In this document: positions 46,201 through 58,200 of the stretch, in pieces
Position numbering within the stretch: position 1 is the first letter of the stretch
Layout of the letters: every line of letters begins with the position of its first letter
From: Eublepharis macularius
Taxonomy: Eukaryota; Chordata; Lepidosauria; Squamata; Eublepharidae
Direction: 5' to 3'
Length of the DNA: 64,000 bases
Assembly (NCBI RefSeq): GCF_028583425.1
Contig: NC_072798.1
Coordinates: 9,240,501 to 9,304,500, forward strand
Translations under genes and position numbers: made by a program
The notes under the pieces: model-generated
Told to the model about the DNA's origin: nothing
What the model saw: the letters and a program-made list of their open reading frames with translations, nothing else
The model's database searches: none

Positions 46201-49200
46201 CAGAATTGCCAGGTCTGTCAAGGACTAATTCACATGGTGAGATATGGAGGTGGGTTTGCATTTGTCTTCAGAAATCCATACAATGTACCTCACAGTTCCA
46301 TAAGAAGAGGACTGCTTCACACCCTACCTGCACATCCCCGACACTCAGCTCCCTGTTGACATCGTACCGGACAATAAAATCTCCCAGAATGCCGTTCCGT
46401 GCAATCTTGGCTTGCTGGACAACGCTAGGACTGAAGGTCACTTTGGCTAAAGTTTTTGTTTGGCCAATCACCGTCGAAGGGGGCAGGGACGCATCATCTG
46501 TGGAGGAAAGATGCCATCGTTAGGCCGTGCCTCGTGCGTTCAGTATGTCTGAGGGAGCCTCAACATAGACCCAAGTGGTGCAAAATAAAATGGAAGGCAG
46601 TATAGAACATGAGTTTGATGTGCTGGGACCAGCATATCTAAGGAACTGTCTCTCCCCGTTTGTGCCTCAGAGAGCGTTTCGTTCAACTGGAAAACATCTG
46701 CTGGTGGTCCTAGCAGATAGAGGTTCGGCTGGCCTCTACCAGGGCCAGGGCCTTTTTGGTCCTGTCTCCAACCTGGTGGAACCCTCTGTCTGAGGACACT
46801 CAGGCCCTCCAGGATCTTGTATCATTTAGGTGGGCCTGTAAGACCGAGATGTTCCGCCAGGCATATGGTGGAGATTAATTTTAGTCTGTCATTGCCGAGC
46901 CTTCCACCGGTCTCCCTCTATGAGGGGTTATGGAGAGTCCACTGCTGGCTGCCCCGAAAAGGGGTACAGTATTCTATCTGTCCGCTACTACCTCCCCTTT
47001 TTGCATGCTGACGGGCAGGAGTGCAGGACTGCCCCGTCTTGGAACGGTTTTATTGATTGCTGTTTTTATGCTGCGATTATTGTTTTTATGGTGTATTTTA
47101 ATCAATGTTGTACCTCACCCTGCGCCCACTTGTGGGGAGGGCGGGTTAAAAATATAATAAACAAACAAACAGAAATTCCTTTTTGAACCCTAGTAGAACA
47201 TAGTGCAGGTGTCCCCAACCTTTTAAAGCCTGCAGGCACCTGTGGAATTCTAACACAGGATGGTAAGTGCAACCACCAAACAGCTTCTGCAGGAGGCAGA
47301 GCCAATGACACAATGGCTACCGTAGGAGGCATAGTCAAACACAAAATATCAGGGAGCGAGGCTAAGCACAGCTCTAATATTCACTCTTCAATATTTCAGG
47401 CAAAAACTCTATAGTAGTAATATAATAATAACATTTGATTTATATACTGCCCTTCAGGATGACTTAACACCCACTCAGAGCGGTTTACAAAGCATGTTAT
47501 TATTATCTCCACAACAAAACACCCTGTGAGGTGGATGGGGCTGAGAGAGCTCCTAGAAGCTGTGACTGGCCCGAGGTTACCCAGCTGGCTTCAAGCGGAG
47601 GAGTGGGGAATCAAACCTGGCTCTCCAGATTAGAGTCCTGCTGCTCTTAACCACTACACCAAACTGGCTCTGCTTAACAGGATGCCTTTTTAAATAAACA
47701 TACAGTTTAAAAGTATTTTCTTGCTTACACACAGCATATCTTCAGACACAGTGAAGATCCTTGTGCTATAATGGTCACTGATGCCGAAGCAATTTCCTTT
47801 AAAAATCTGCACAGCCAATCAGATCTCCAATGGTCAATCAGAAGCCCTGCTGGGCAAAAAAACCAACTGGACCTGCCCACTTTCTAGAAACACCGAGTGG
47901 CACCAGGAAAAATGCAGGCAGGCACCACGGTGGCCAGGGGTACCATGTTGGAGACCCCTAGCATAGTAGCTGAGCTAGGACTTTTCCACTTTAAATCTGG
48001 GTTCTGACATGACTAGATGACTTTGAGCAAGATTCTTAATCTTAGTCCCCTGGTCCTCCTTAACATGGTAATAATAATATTGAACTATTTATAAGCAGGG
48101 CTCATTTGAGGGGGAACACGCAGGAACGTAGTTCCAGCAGTTCCCCAAAGAGGTCACATGTCAGGTGGCCCTGCCCACCTGACTCTCAGACATTTTGGGC
48201 CCATTTCAGCCTGGATTGGGGCCTAAATGGCCGGATAGGCCTCTGACAGGTGGTGGATCACTCTCCCACTCAGCAGTGGCCCAATCCTGACCATTTTGGG
48301 CCCCTTTTCAGCCATTTTCAGCCCCCTTTTGCCATGTTGGGCCCAATTTTGGCCCTGAATGGCCAGGACTGGGTCCAAAACAGCCAGGATAGGTGATGTC
48401 TGGGGGTGTGGCATATGCAAATCAGTTATGCTAACAACACACTTCCAGTGATGTCAAGGGGCATGGCATATGCTAATGAGTTATGCTAATTAGTTCCTCC
48501 AGCTCTTTTTCTACGAAATGACCCCTGCTTATAAGGTTATTGTCAAAAATGTTAATTAGGTGGCAAAAGGGTGGCCACTGATCAGGTTTAAGCCAATCGC
48601 CCCCTGCAGCTCCGCCAGCTCAGCTTACTTCTGCCTGCTAGTGGCTATCCAGGAGAGCCACCCACCGGAAACCTTCCCAGCAAGTTAAACGGCCGATCTT
48701 TCCCTGATTATGGGCAAGCCAACGATGATAATAACTCCTTCAAAACCTGGGTCTGAATTGGAAACAAACAGCTGTATGCTGAGTCAAGAGGAAAAGGATG
48801 TTTCACTGCGGGAGGCTAGGGGAATTCTGCATTTTTATGTCTTTTGGAAAGCAGCTGAGCCCTGAGGTCATAATCAAGGGCAAGTCTTCCTGACTTCAGT
48901 TTCCTGTTCGCCACGTTGTAGGTAGCAACCAAACCTCCAGCACCTGCCTGGCTCAGAAAAGGCTTTTCCAAAATTCCCTTTCCTGCTTGGGGAAAACAAA
49001 CAGCTGGTTTGCACGTATACAAGACCCGCTTCCGAATTTGTTATGCAGGATAGAATTTGAGTTGTTCCCCACGTCCTTCCATTGCAAAATTTGGCACACC
49101 CTCTTCCAAAAATGACCAGCCCTGGTGCCACTGCCCTGAATATTCTGTCCGCTCGGGGAAGTGTGGAATATTGAACAGCTGGACTGTTATTCTAGATGAA

Positions 49201-52200
49201 ATAAAGGAACCTCTCCTGAAAGAGGAGATCTATTTATTTACTTACTTCATTTGTACCCTGCCTTTCCCCCAAATGGGGACCCGAAACTGCTTACATCATT
49301 TCCCTCACCCCTCCAGTTTACCTTCACAACAACCTTATGAGGATGGCTATGCTGAGAGTGTATGGTGGCCCAAGGTCACTCAGCAAGCTTCCATGGCGGA
49401 TTTGAACGGGGGTCTCACAGATCTTAGACTGACATGCTAACCACTACACCATACTCTCTCTCAGAGGCCATGCATGAACCAGACCATTAAAATTAATATG
49501 ATTGATACTGGGTGTTACCTTGGCAGACATGCCTACAATCTCACTGGGTAACGTTAATGTACGAGAAGAGATTTGTATGGGGGAAATTGGTGGGTAACTA
49601 GAGACTTAACCTGTTCCCCCACCAACACACATGATCACTCTTCCCAGGCTTTGGAGAACAGCACGGTTTCTGAAGAAGGGAGCGTTAACTCTTGAAAGCC
49701 TGTAAATCTTCAAGAGTCCAGTAGCACCTATAAGACTAACGAGGAGTGATTCCACACACGTTGGATAATGCACTTCCAATCCTCTTTATAGATCATTTGG
49801 AATGGATTTTTTTGTGTGCGGAACAAAAAATCCACCTCAAACAATTGATAAAGTGCATTGAAAGTGCATTATCCAACGTGTGTGGAATCAGCGAACATTC
49901 GTGGTAGAGTGTGAGCTTTCGTGAACCACAGCTCACTTCTTCAGATCACAGCTACCCATCTTGACCTGAAAATCTTGTTGATCTCTACAGTGCCACTGGA
50001 CTCAAATCCTGCAGCACTGGAGAAGAGGATCTTGACTGGCAGGCTGGACGATACGGGAGGAGGCACTCCTTCAGCCTATTTAGTACCTTCAAGGAAAGAA
50101 CCAGCACTCTGAAATGTTGTAGCTCCCAACGTGTTGCTAAGCTTCCAGAAATTATATCTTGGGACAGTCCTTCAGGCAACATGTTACTTGTTGTGACAGC
50201 CCTTCACTACTTTTGCAAGGGCTGGGATCTTGAAATCTCAACTCTGGCCCATATTCCAGTTCCACCTCGGGTCATCTAAGCAGACAGGGGTGGTAACAGA
50301 GGGTGTTTTCTCCGGCAAAGTTACAGCATCCCATCCTGTACCGCACAGTTGCCAATACAGAAAGGGACAATAGCAAACGTGAGCCTAGGAGGAGTGGTGG
50401 AATGCCTGCATAATGCCTGCTGGCTACTGCTTTTGGCAATCAAATGCATTTCCATTGCTGTAGCGCAACAGGACTTCCTCTGTGATTTGGCATCGAGGGA
50501 AGGACGGAAAAATAATTGACTTAAAATATCCAAGTTCTCAAAAGGGGATCAGGAGTTAGGGAAGAATGGTTCTCAGATGCTTGAACATTTTATATATATT
50601 TGTAGCCAGCTGCCAAACAACGTAAGAGTAGCATGCATCCTGCCTCTCCATTTAACCCTTGCAACACTCCTTCAAAGTAGGAAAGGCAGACGGCAGACAG
50701 AAATGAAGCTGCTTTATTCTGAGTCATATCACTGGTCGTTCTAGGTTGGAATTGTCAACTTTGGCTCTATCCTAACACTTTCCCCCTGAGATCCCTTACA
50801 CGGAGATGCCAAGAACTTTCTGCATGAAAAACATGATTCTCAAGGCAGAGTAGCAGGGCCAAAATATTCGGGGACAAAAAACAGGTGAAATACACGGAAA
50901 TCCATGGCAGGATCTTCCCAGGGCTTTTAAAAGGCTAATCATATTATCCTACCTGGAACAAAGTTTTATTCCACCTTTCTACCCCCCTGGCTCAAGTAGA
51001 GATCCCAGATCCCCCAGTGCGGGCAGGGGTTCCCCCACTCCCACCCTCCGCCCCCCCCAACACTACTCACTTAGCCAGCAGTGGAGAAAGGTGGGGGAAC
51101 AGGTCTTCTGGGCACACTCCTGGGGTGGTGTGATGGAGTGACGTCATCACACCGCTCTGAGAATGCTCCCACTGTGAAGTGCATGCACAATCCAGAACCT
51201 GTGTGATGACATCACTTCCCAGAAGTGACATCATCACACTGCCCCTAGAGTGCTCCCCTCCATTGTGCTTGAGAGGAGCGACAAAAAGGTGAGTGCTGGG
51301 TCTCCCCTCCCACCGGGAGGGTAAGGGGACATGGCAACCCTAGGGTCAGGTGAAGGGCCACAAGGGCAGCTGCTCTGGGACCCATGCTGCTCGGACACTG
51401 ACCACCCATGGCCCTGCCCCTGGAGAGGGAAAGAGAAAGAGCTGCCGCTTGCTCCCATCTTGTCTGGGCTTTGGGCAGCTGGCTTCTGGCAGCAGAAGTG
51501 GCTCCTGGGCATCTCACACAGGGTGAAGGCCACTCCTGAATGGCCCTGGTGTGGATGGCAGTGGGAGATGGCAGTGATTCTGGGGCCCCATCCTGGATTT
51601 CAGCCCACCGCCCCAGAATCACTCAGACTAGCCCTGCACAGACGTCTAAGTTACGTCACAACAGTTTCCATTTAAAGACGGCAGTTTGTTTTTAGGGGAG
51701 GAAACCTCATTGTAAAATATCCCTCAGGATGGGGTTGACAATCTCCAAGTGGGACCTGGAGTTCTCCCAGAGTAACAGCCAATCTCCAGACTACAGAGAT
51801 CAGTTCCCCTGGAGAAAATGGCATCTTTGGAGGGTTGGCTCTATGGCATTATATCCCTGTTGCGCTCCCTTCACTCTCTGAACATTGTCTTCCCCAGTCC
51901 CCCCCCCATTTATTTATTTGTTATTTATAGTCTGCCTTTCTCACTGAAATTCAAGGTAGATAACATAGTGTAGGTCAATATGATCAACAGCTGGGACATT
52001 CAATAAATAATACAATCAGGTAATGATTGCAGAAATTTGAAAACGAGCCAGAGATCCAGTACTGAAAACAACGGTGAGCCAAAATATAAGCAGATTGACA
52101 TGACACAGAATTAGCAGCACACTACAGCAACAGATAGTACACAGCAGTATAGTCTACAATCCCTATCTCTTTCTAATGCATCTCTCTGAACCACTTCCTT

Positions 52201-55200
52201 ATAGCACAGTCCTAGTAACTGTGTAAAAAAGCCCTCTTGAATAATTTAGTTTTGCATGGTTTGCGGACAGACAGGCGAGTAGGAGCTTTCCTGACCTCCT
52301 CAGGCAGGCTATTCCATAAGGTGGGGTCTACCACAGGCAATGTGCATGTACGGACAGCTGTTGGTTTTGCCCATATGCAAGTTGGTACCTGCAGAAGGCC
52401 TTGTTCAGATGAACAAAGCTGTCATGGCAGAACATAGGGAGAGAGGCAGTCCCGTAGATATGAAGGATCAAGGCCCATGAAGGGCTTTGTATGTGATCTA
52501 CAAGAATTTCCCACTCCGGAGTTGGCAACCCTACCTCTGTAGCTGCCATGATTGCGTACATAATGAGTAACTAACAAAATAGGCAAATTCCAGTACAGTT
52601 GCGCTGAACGAGAGTGGGAAACCCCACCCAGGAAAAACAAACCAAATTTCTAATCAACAACATTTATAAAGTGACAGTGCTCATATACAGAGAAATTACT
52701 TCATACGAATGCAAACAGCTTAATTACAATAAGTATAAACAAGATTTGGTTCATACAAAAGACATAACGAATGCAACACTCCCCCCCCCCAGTATTTTCA
52801 ATTGGAATCAGGGTGGTTGCTCTGGGACCACAAGCCAGGTAAGTGTCCACAGAATTCTCAAGTTGCTCTACAATAATTGTCTTTTTCTTTCCTTATTTCA
52901 GTTGTCCCAATGAAGAATTTGGAGATCCAAGTATACAAAGCCCAAGCTTTGCGTACATGGCAAAAATGCTTAAGGGAGAGTAAGGCCCATTTCTTGACTT
53001 ATGGGACAAAATCCTACCCAGACATAACAATGCTGCTTATCCTCACATGCAAACTGTGAGCCAAGCTACAAGTGACGCCTGACACAGGTTGGACACTTGT
53101 CAGCTTCCCTCAAGTTTTGATGGGAAATGTAGGCATCCTGGTCTTGCAGTTGTAATGGAGAGTCAAGCTGTAAAACCAGGATGCCTACATTTCCCATCAA
53201 AACTTGAGGGAAGCTGACAAGTGTCCAACCTGTGTCAGGCGTCACTTGTAGCTTGGCTCTGAGAGAATCTAGCCTCACCATTCCCCCCACCTCCAGTAAG
53301 AACAGACGGATGTAGTCCTAATGGCTGAAGGTGGGAGACAATGTGAGACCCCCTTGCCATGGCAGCCTGAAACAATTTCCTTGACTTTGAAGAAGGTGGC
53401 CTTGACGGAAAAGGCAAGGTGTCTAGGAAATGGGCACTGCTAGAGAAAAGTACGAAAAAGGAAAGGTAAAGGCTGGAGGAATTCCATGGCTCCTCATGAG
53501 AAGAAAGGGAGCCAAGAGTCTCATAGAAGGAACTGGGTGACAATAGCTTCCCTCCCAATTTTGGCTGAAGCCCAAGGGGCTCAAGTCTCACACTGACAGC
53601 ATTTCTTACAACTTCCTGTAAAGTTTAGGACAAAATTCAGAGACTCTCGCTAGCTCTTGGGCTCATAGTATCCATGCACAAGATTGATAAACATACTGCA
53701 CGGGAGCTGAAAGTTTTACTCCTAAGGTGATGGTGAGAATTGTAGAGCCTGCTGTACTTCTCGTTACTTCTTGCACAGACTACTGACTTCTTGCTGTGAG
53801 AGTGCCTTGAGGGAAGAGACACCCCTAAAGAGTCCTCACCGCTTCAAGGTGCAACATTACCTGCTGAGTTCTACTCACCTTCGCCATTCCCACCACCTCT
53901 GCTCCTGCTGCTTTGAAGCGGTGGAACTTCCAGAGAGATAATTCCCGAGTTTTCAAGGATGTTCACCTCCACACGCAACCGTCCGACCAACTGTTGGGGC
54001 CGGATGCTGAGGGTATACTGGTACTTCCCCAGCCGTCTTTGCAAGAGTTCTTCATAATGCAACAGGAAAACAGCCTGCCCTTTCCTAGGAATGGTTCCAG
54101 ATGCCTTGAACATCTCAACTCCATTGTCCCTGCCAAGTGAATTCAAAGGGAGGTCAAACTCTAGCTTTTCTACTGGCCCCGTTTTTTTCAGGATATATTT
54201 TATCCTCATGCCACATAAGCAGTGCGAGTCAAACTAGGGTTAATTTATTTACAGTGACATGGATTACAATTTTATCCCATCCTTTCTAGAAGGCACATAA
54301 AGTTTGGCGCAGTGGTTAAGAGCAGCAGGACTCTAATCTGGAGAACCTGGTTAGATTCCCCACTCCTCCGCCTGAAGCCAGCTGGGTGACCTTGGAACAG
54401 TCACAGCTCTCTCAGAGCTCTCTCAGCCCTGCCCACCTCACAGGGTGATTGTTGTTGTGGGGATAATAATAACATAGCTTGTAAACCACTCTGAGTGGGC
54501 GTTAAATTATCCGGAAGGGTGGTATATAAATTGAATGTTATTATTATACGTCCCCTTCTCCTCTATTTTTAACCTTACAACAACCCTGGGAAGTAGATAG
54601 GTTGAGAGACAGTGGCTGGCTGAAGATCACCCAATGAGTGGGGACTGGAAAACAGGTCTTCTTGGTCCTAGTACAGCACTTTAATCTCTACACAACCAAA
54701 GAGCTACAAATATCCCAGCAGGGGAAGGGGATGGGAGGGAGGGGAAGAGGCATCAAGCAAGATGGTCAACAGTTCTATCTCAGAAGAACTTGACTACACC
54801 AGGATGCATCTAGACTACAAATTTAAAACAGTTGCAAACTTCTTTAATTGCCATGGCCTCCCATTAAGAACACACGTGAAGCTGCCTAATACTAAATCAG
54901 ACAATCGTCCGTCAAAGTCAGTATTGTCTACTCAGACTGGCAGCAGCCCTCCAAGGTCTCAGGTGGAGGACATTCACATCATCTACTGCCTGGCCCTTTT
55001 CAACTGGAGATGCCGCGGATTGAACCTGGGACCTTCTGGTCTATCACTGAGCCCCAACCACACCCGTAACTCTGAGCAATGTATTCTTATAAAGGTCTCT
55101 CAGAAAGAATTCTCAGCAAGTCTAAGGAGAAGGTCCAGATTTTGGGTGGAAGGAGCATCCATGCACCTCTGAGGAACTCATAGTGACATACACTGCTCTT

Positions 55201-58200
55201 CCCTCCTCCATTTTCTCCTCACAGCAATACTGTCAAGGAGAGGAGGCTGAGACAGATTGGCTCAAGGTCACCCAATGAGCTTCATGGTCAAGTGGGGATT
55301 TGAACTCAGGTCTTCCTAACTCGACTGTAACCACAATACCCCCACCTGCCAAACTTCTTACTGGAAAAAACAATCTTTGGAACCAGTTTCTGCTCAGGGC
55401 TTCCTTGTCCCCTCTTTCAGGAGCTACTCAACAGCCCATGCGGCACCATCGATATCACCACAAGTTCCTCAAAGTTCACAGTGGATGTGAAAATTGTCTA
55501 TGGGAACCTCAGTCAAGGAGGTTAGAGAACGTACTACACAGATACAAGGAAAAATACAGCAGAAACATGGTGTAATGGATATTTAAAGTGAAAACACTCG
55601 GTTTACTTATATCGACACTTGAATATCTGTTACATCAATATACATGGCGTTTTTGCTGTATTCTTCAGCATTTACAGGGCGGTCCAGCTGTATTGTGTGG
55701 CGTGTGCAAGGGAAGGCATATGCACCATATGTACCATTTCCCAAGATGGATTTATATGCATCACTCTACTGAAGTTATCTAGAACATCACACCCCCCTGC
55801 AAAACTTTAGAGGAATGCAAGACAGATCATCTGACCCGCCAGTAAGACTGTTCAGGAAGGTGCTATATCTACCCGTCATCTCTGGGCCTTGAATATCTGT
55901 GGTGTCTTGCTGCATCACCAAGCTTCTTGTCTCTTCCAATAACTTCACCGTGGTAAGCCTTGTCCCCAATGACCCTGGAGGCATGAAAGAGATGGGAAGG
56001 AAGGAAAAGAATGAGATGTATTGGATGCCTGGGGTACATGACACAAGAGACCCAAGATAGCCTCTGGTGATTAACTCTCTTTCCACCAGCTGATTTGGGG
56101 ACCTACCAAGCTGCTTTCCCACCTATCTACCACACAGTTATACACAGAGTGTACAATGTGTCAACATTATTTTTACTGTACTGAGTAGAACTGGGCCAGA
56201 TCTTCACATTCATCGCTACTCTACAAAAGCAGATATAGTATTTTCACAACCAACAGAATTTCTTTGGTTCCTAACTTGCTCCATTGCCCATAGAACTCAG
56301 AGCTGGAGTTGCTCTTCCTCATTCTGCATTACTGGACTTCATTCCGAATCAGAAATCTGAGCATTAAAAAGTAGCAAAAATTCTCCAAAAGATTCTTTCA
56401 ATTCATAGAATCCTTCAGCGGGACGAGGCCTTGGAAGCTATGGATCCTGTGCTCAGCGGAGGAAATCGAAATCGAACAGCCATGACGGATGGCTGTTCGG
56501 CCTCCAGCGAGGAAGAACCTCTCCCCGGACTAACAGGCCTGGTTACATTTTCAGAATACTTTCAATGTTAGATGAGTAACGCATGAAGCTGCCTTATCTC
56601 AAATCAGACCATTGGTCCATGAAGCTCAGTATTGTCTACTCTGACTGTGTCTCAGAGCTAAGCTTCAAGAGACGAATTACACGAGGATGCGCACGTGAAG
56701 GGAGTTGCAATGTTAGTGGAGAAGCTGAGTTTTAAAAGAGATCGGAAGGCTTTGTCAATTTCCCTTCTCTACAGAGCCAGCAAAGATCCCTCCTCAGAGG
56801 GTTTATTTCCTCTTCGCCTTCCTCTTTAGCCATCTGAGGCAAAAATGGATAGCAGAGCGGATCTAACTATGTTTTACCAGTGGAAAGGGGGAGGGAAATT
56901 TTGTGCCCCAGTGCTTTGCCCTAGAGATGCCAACCTCCTGGTGGGGGTGGGGGATCCCCAGCCCCCACCTTTCTCATCCTGGCCAGTGGGGGAGAGCAGA
57001 AGGGAGAGGCAAACCAGGAGACCCAGACAGCATGGCAAAATAGCGCATGGATGTGCTCCAAAGGCCCCAATAACATCACATCTGGTGTAAAACCGGAAGC
57101 TACAGGTCTCAGCAGGGCCAAACAGGCCCCAAACCTAGTGATCTGGCCCCAAAGAGAGCCCGTAGCTTCTGGTTTTGCGCTGGAAGCAGCATCACCAGAA
57201 AGCCTCCGGAGCACTTGTGCGTGAACCCGCCTGCCACCCCTTATCCCCTGCTTTCAAGATAAGAGCAGGCTGGCAACCCTACTTTGCTCCTCACAGTGCT
57301 TCCAGGGATCTACCCCCACCCCCCCAGAAGCGTGATTTTGGCGGGAAACGGCTATGGGAGAGGAGAGGTTGGGAAAATTTGCTTCTCCTCACACTGCTCT
57401 ATTTGCCACTCCTGAACTGCCTCCTCCCAAAAGTTGCCAGCTGCAGTTTGTTTCCTGTATTCCATCGGAGCGAATTGATGACAGGGACTGGCTCCTTTCA
57501 CATAAACAGAGGGAAGGGGAAAAAATATTTCACCTGGTTCCACACCTGCCCTAAGACTGTGGGGTGGTTGTGTTCCCTTTTTGATTAGCCTGTGGGGTGG
57601 TTGTGTTCCCTTTTTGATTAGCCTGTGGGGTGGTTGTGTTCCCTTTTTGATTAGCCTGTGGGGTGGTTGTGTTCCCTTTTTGATTAGCCTGTGGGGTGGT
57701 TGTGTTCCCTTTTTGATTAGCCTGTGGGGTGGTTGTGTTCCCTTTTTGATTAGCCTGTGGGGTGGTTGTGTTCCCTTTTTGATTAGCCTGTGGGGTGGTT
57801 GTGTTCCCTTTTTGATTAGCCTGTGGGGTGGTTGTGTTCCCTTTTTGATTAGCCTGTGGGGTGGTTGTGTTCCCTTTTTGATTAGCCTGTGTGGTGGTTG
57901 TGTTCCCTTTTTGATTAGCCTGTGGGGTGGTTGTGTTCCTTTTTTGATTAGCTTGCAGCTTCTGCAAGTCACTTGGCAGAAGCCCCTACTTGGACTGTTT
58001 GTTGCTTTGGAGCAACCCTGGACATGTTTCAAGGAGCTCTCTGCTCTGGGGGGGGGAAGGGGGGAGACACCAAATCAGGTAGACGCTAAAGGAATCAGAA
58101 TCGCCGGCTCATATACCTTTGTACAGTGCACCACACCTTCTCACCTACATGGTAAAATTAGTGATGAAGGCCGTGACGGGTATCTGCATCTCAAAGATAC

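Noticed and set aside
54300..54545. A tRNA gene
   Set aside because: A- and B-box-like motifs are present, but no cloverleaf is evident and the body and tail match other SINE copies.
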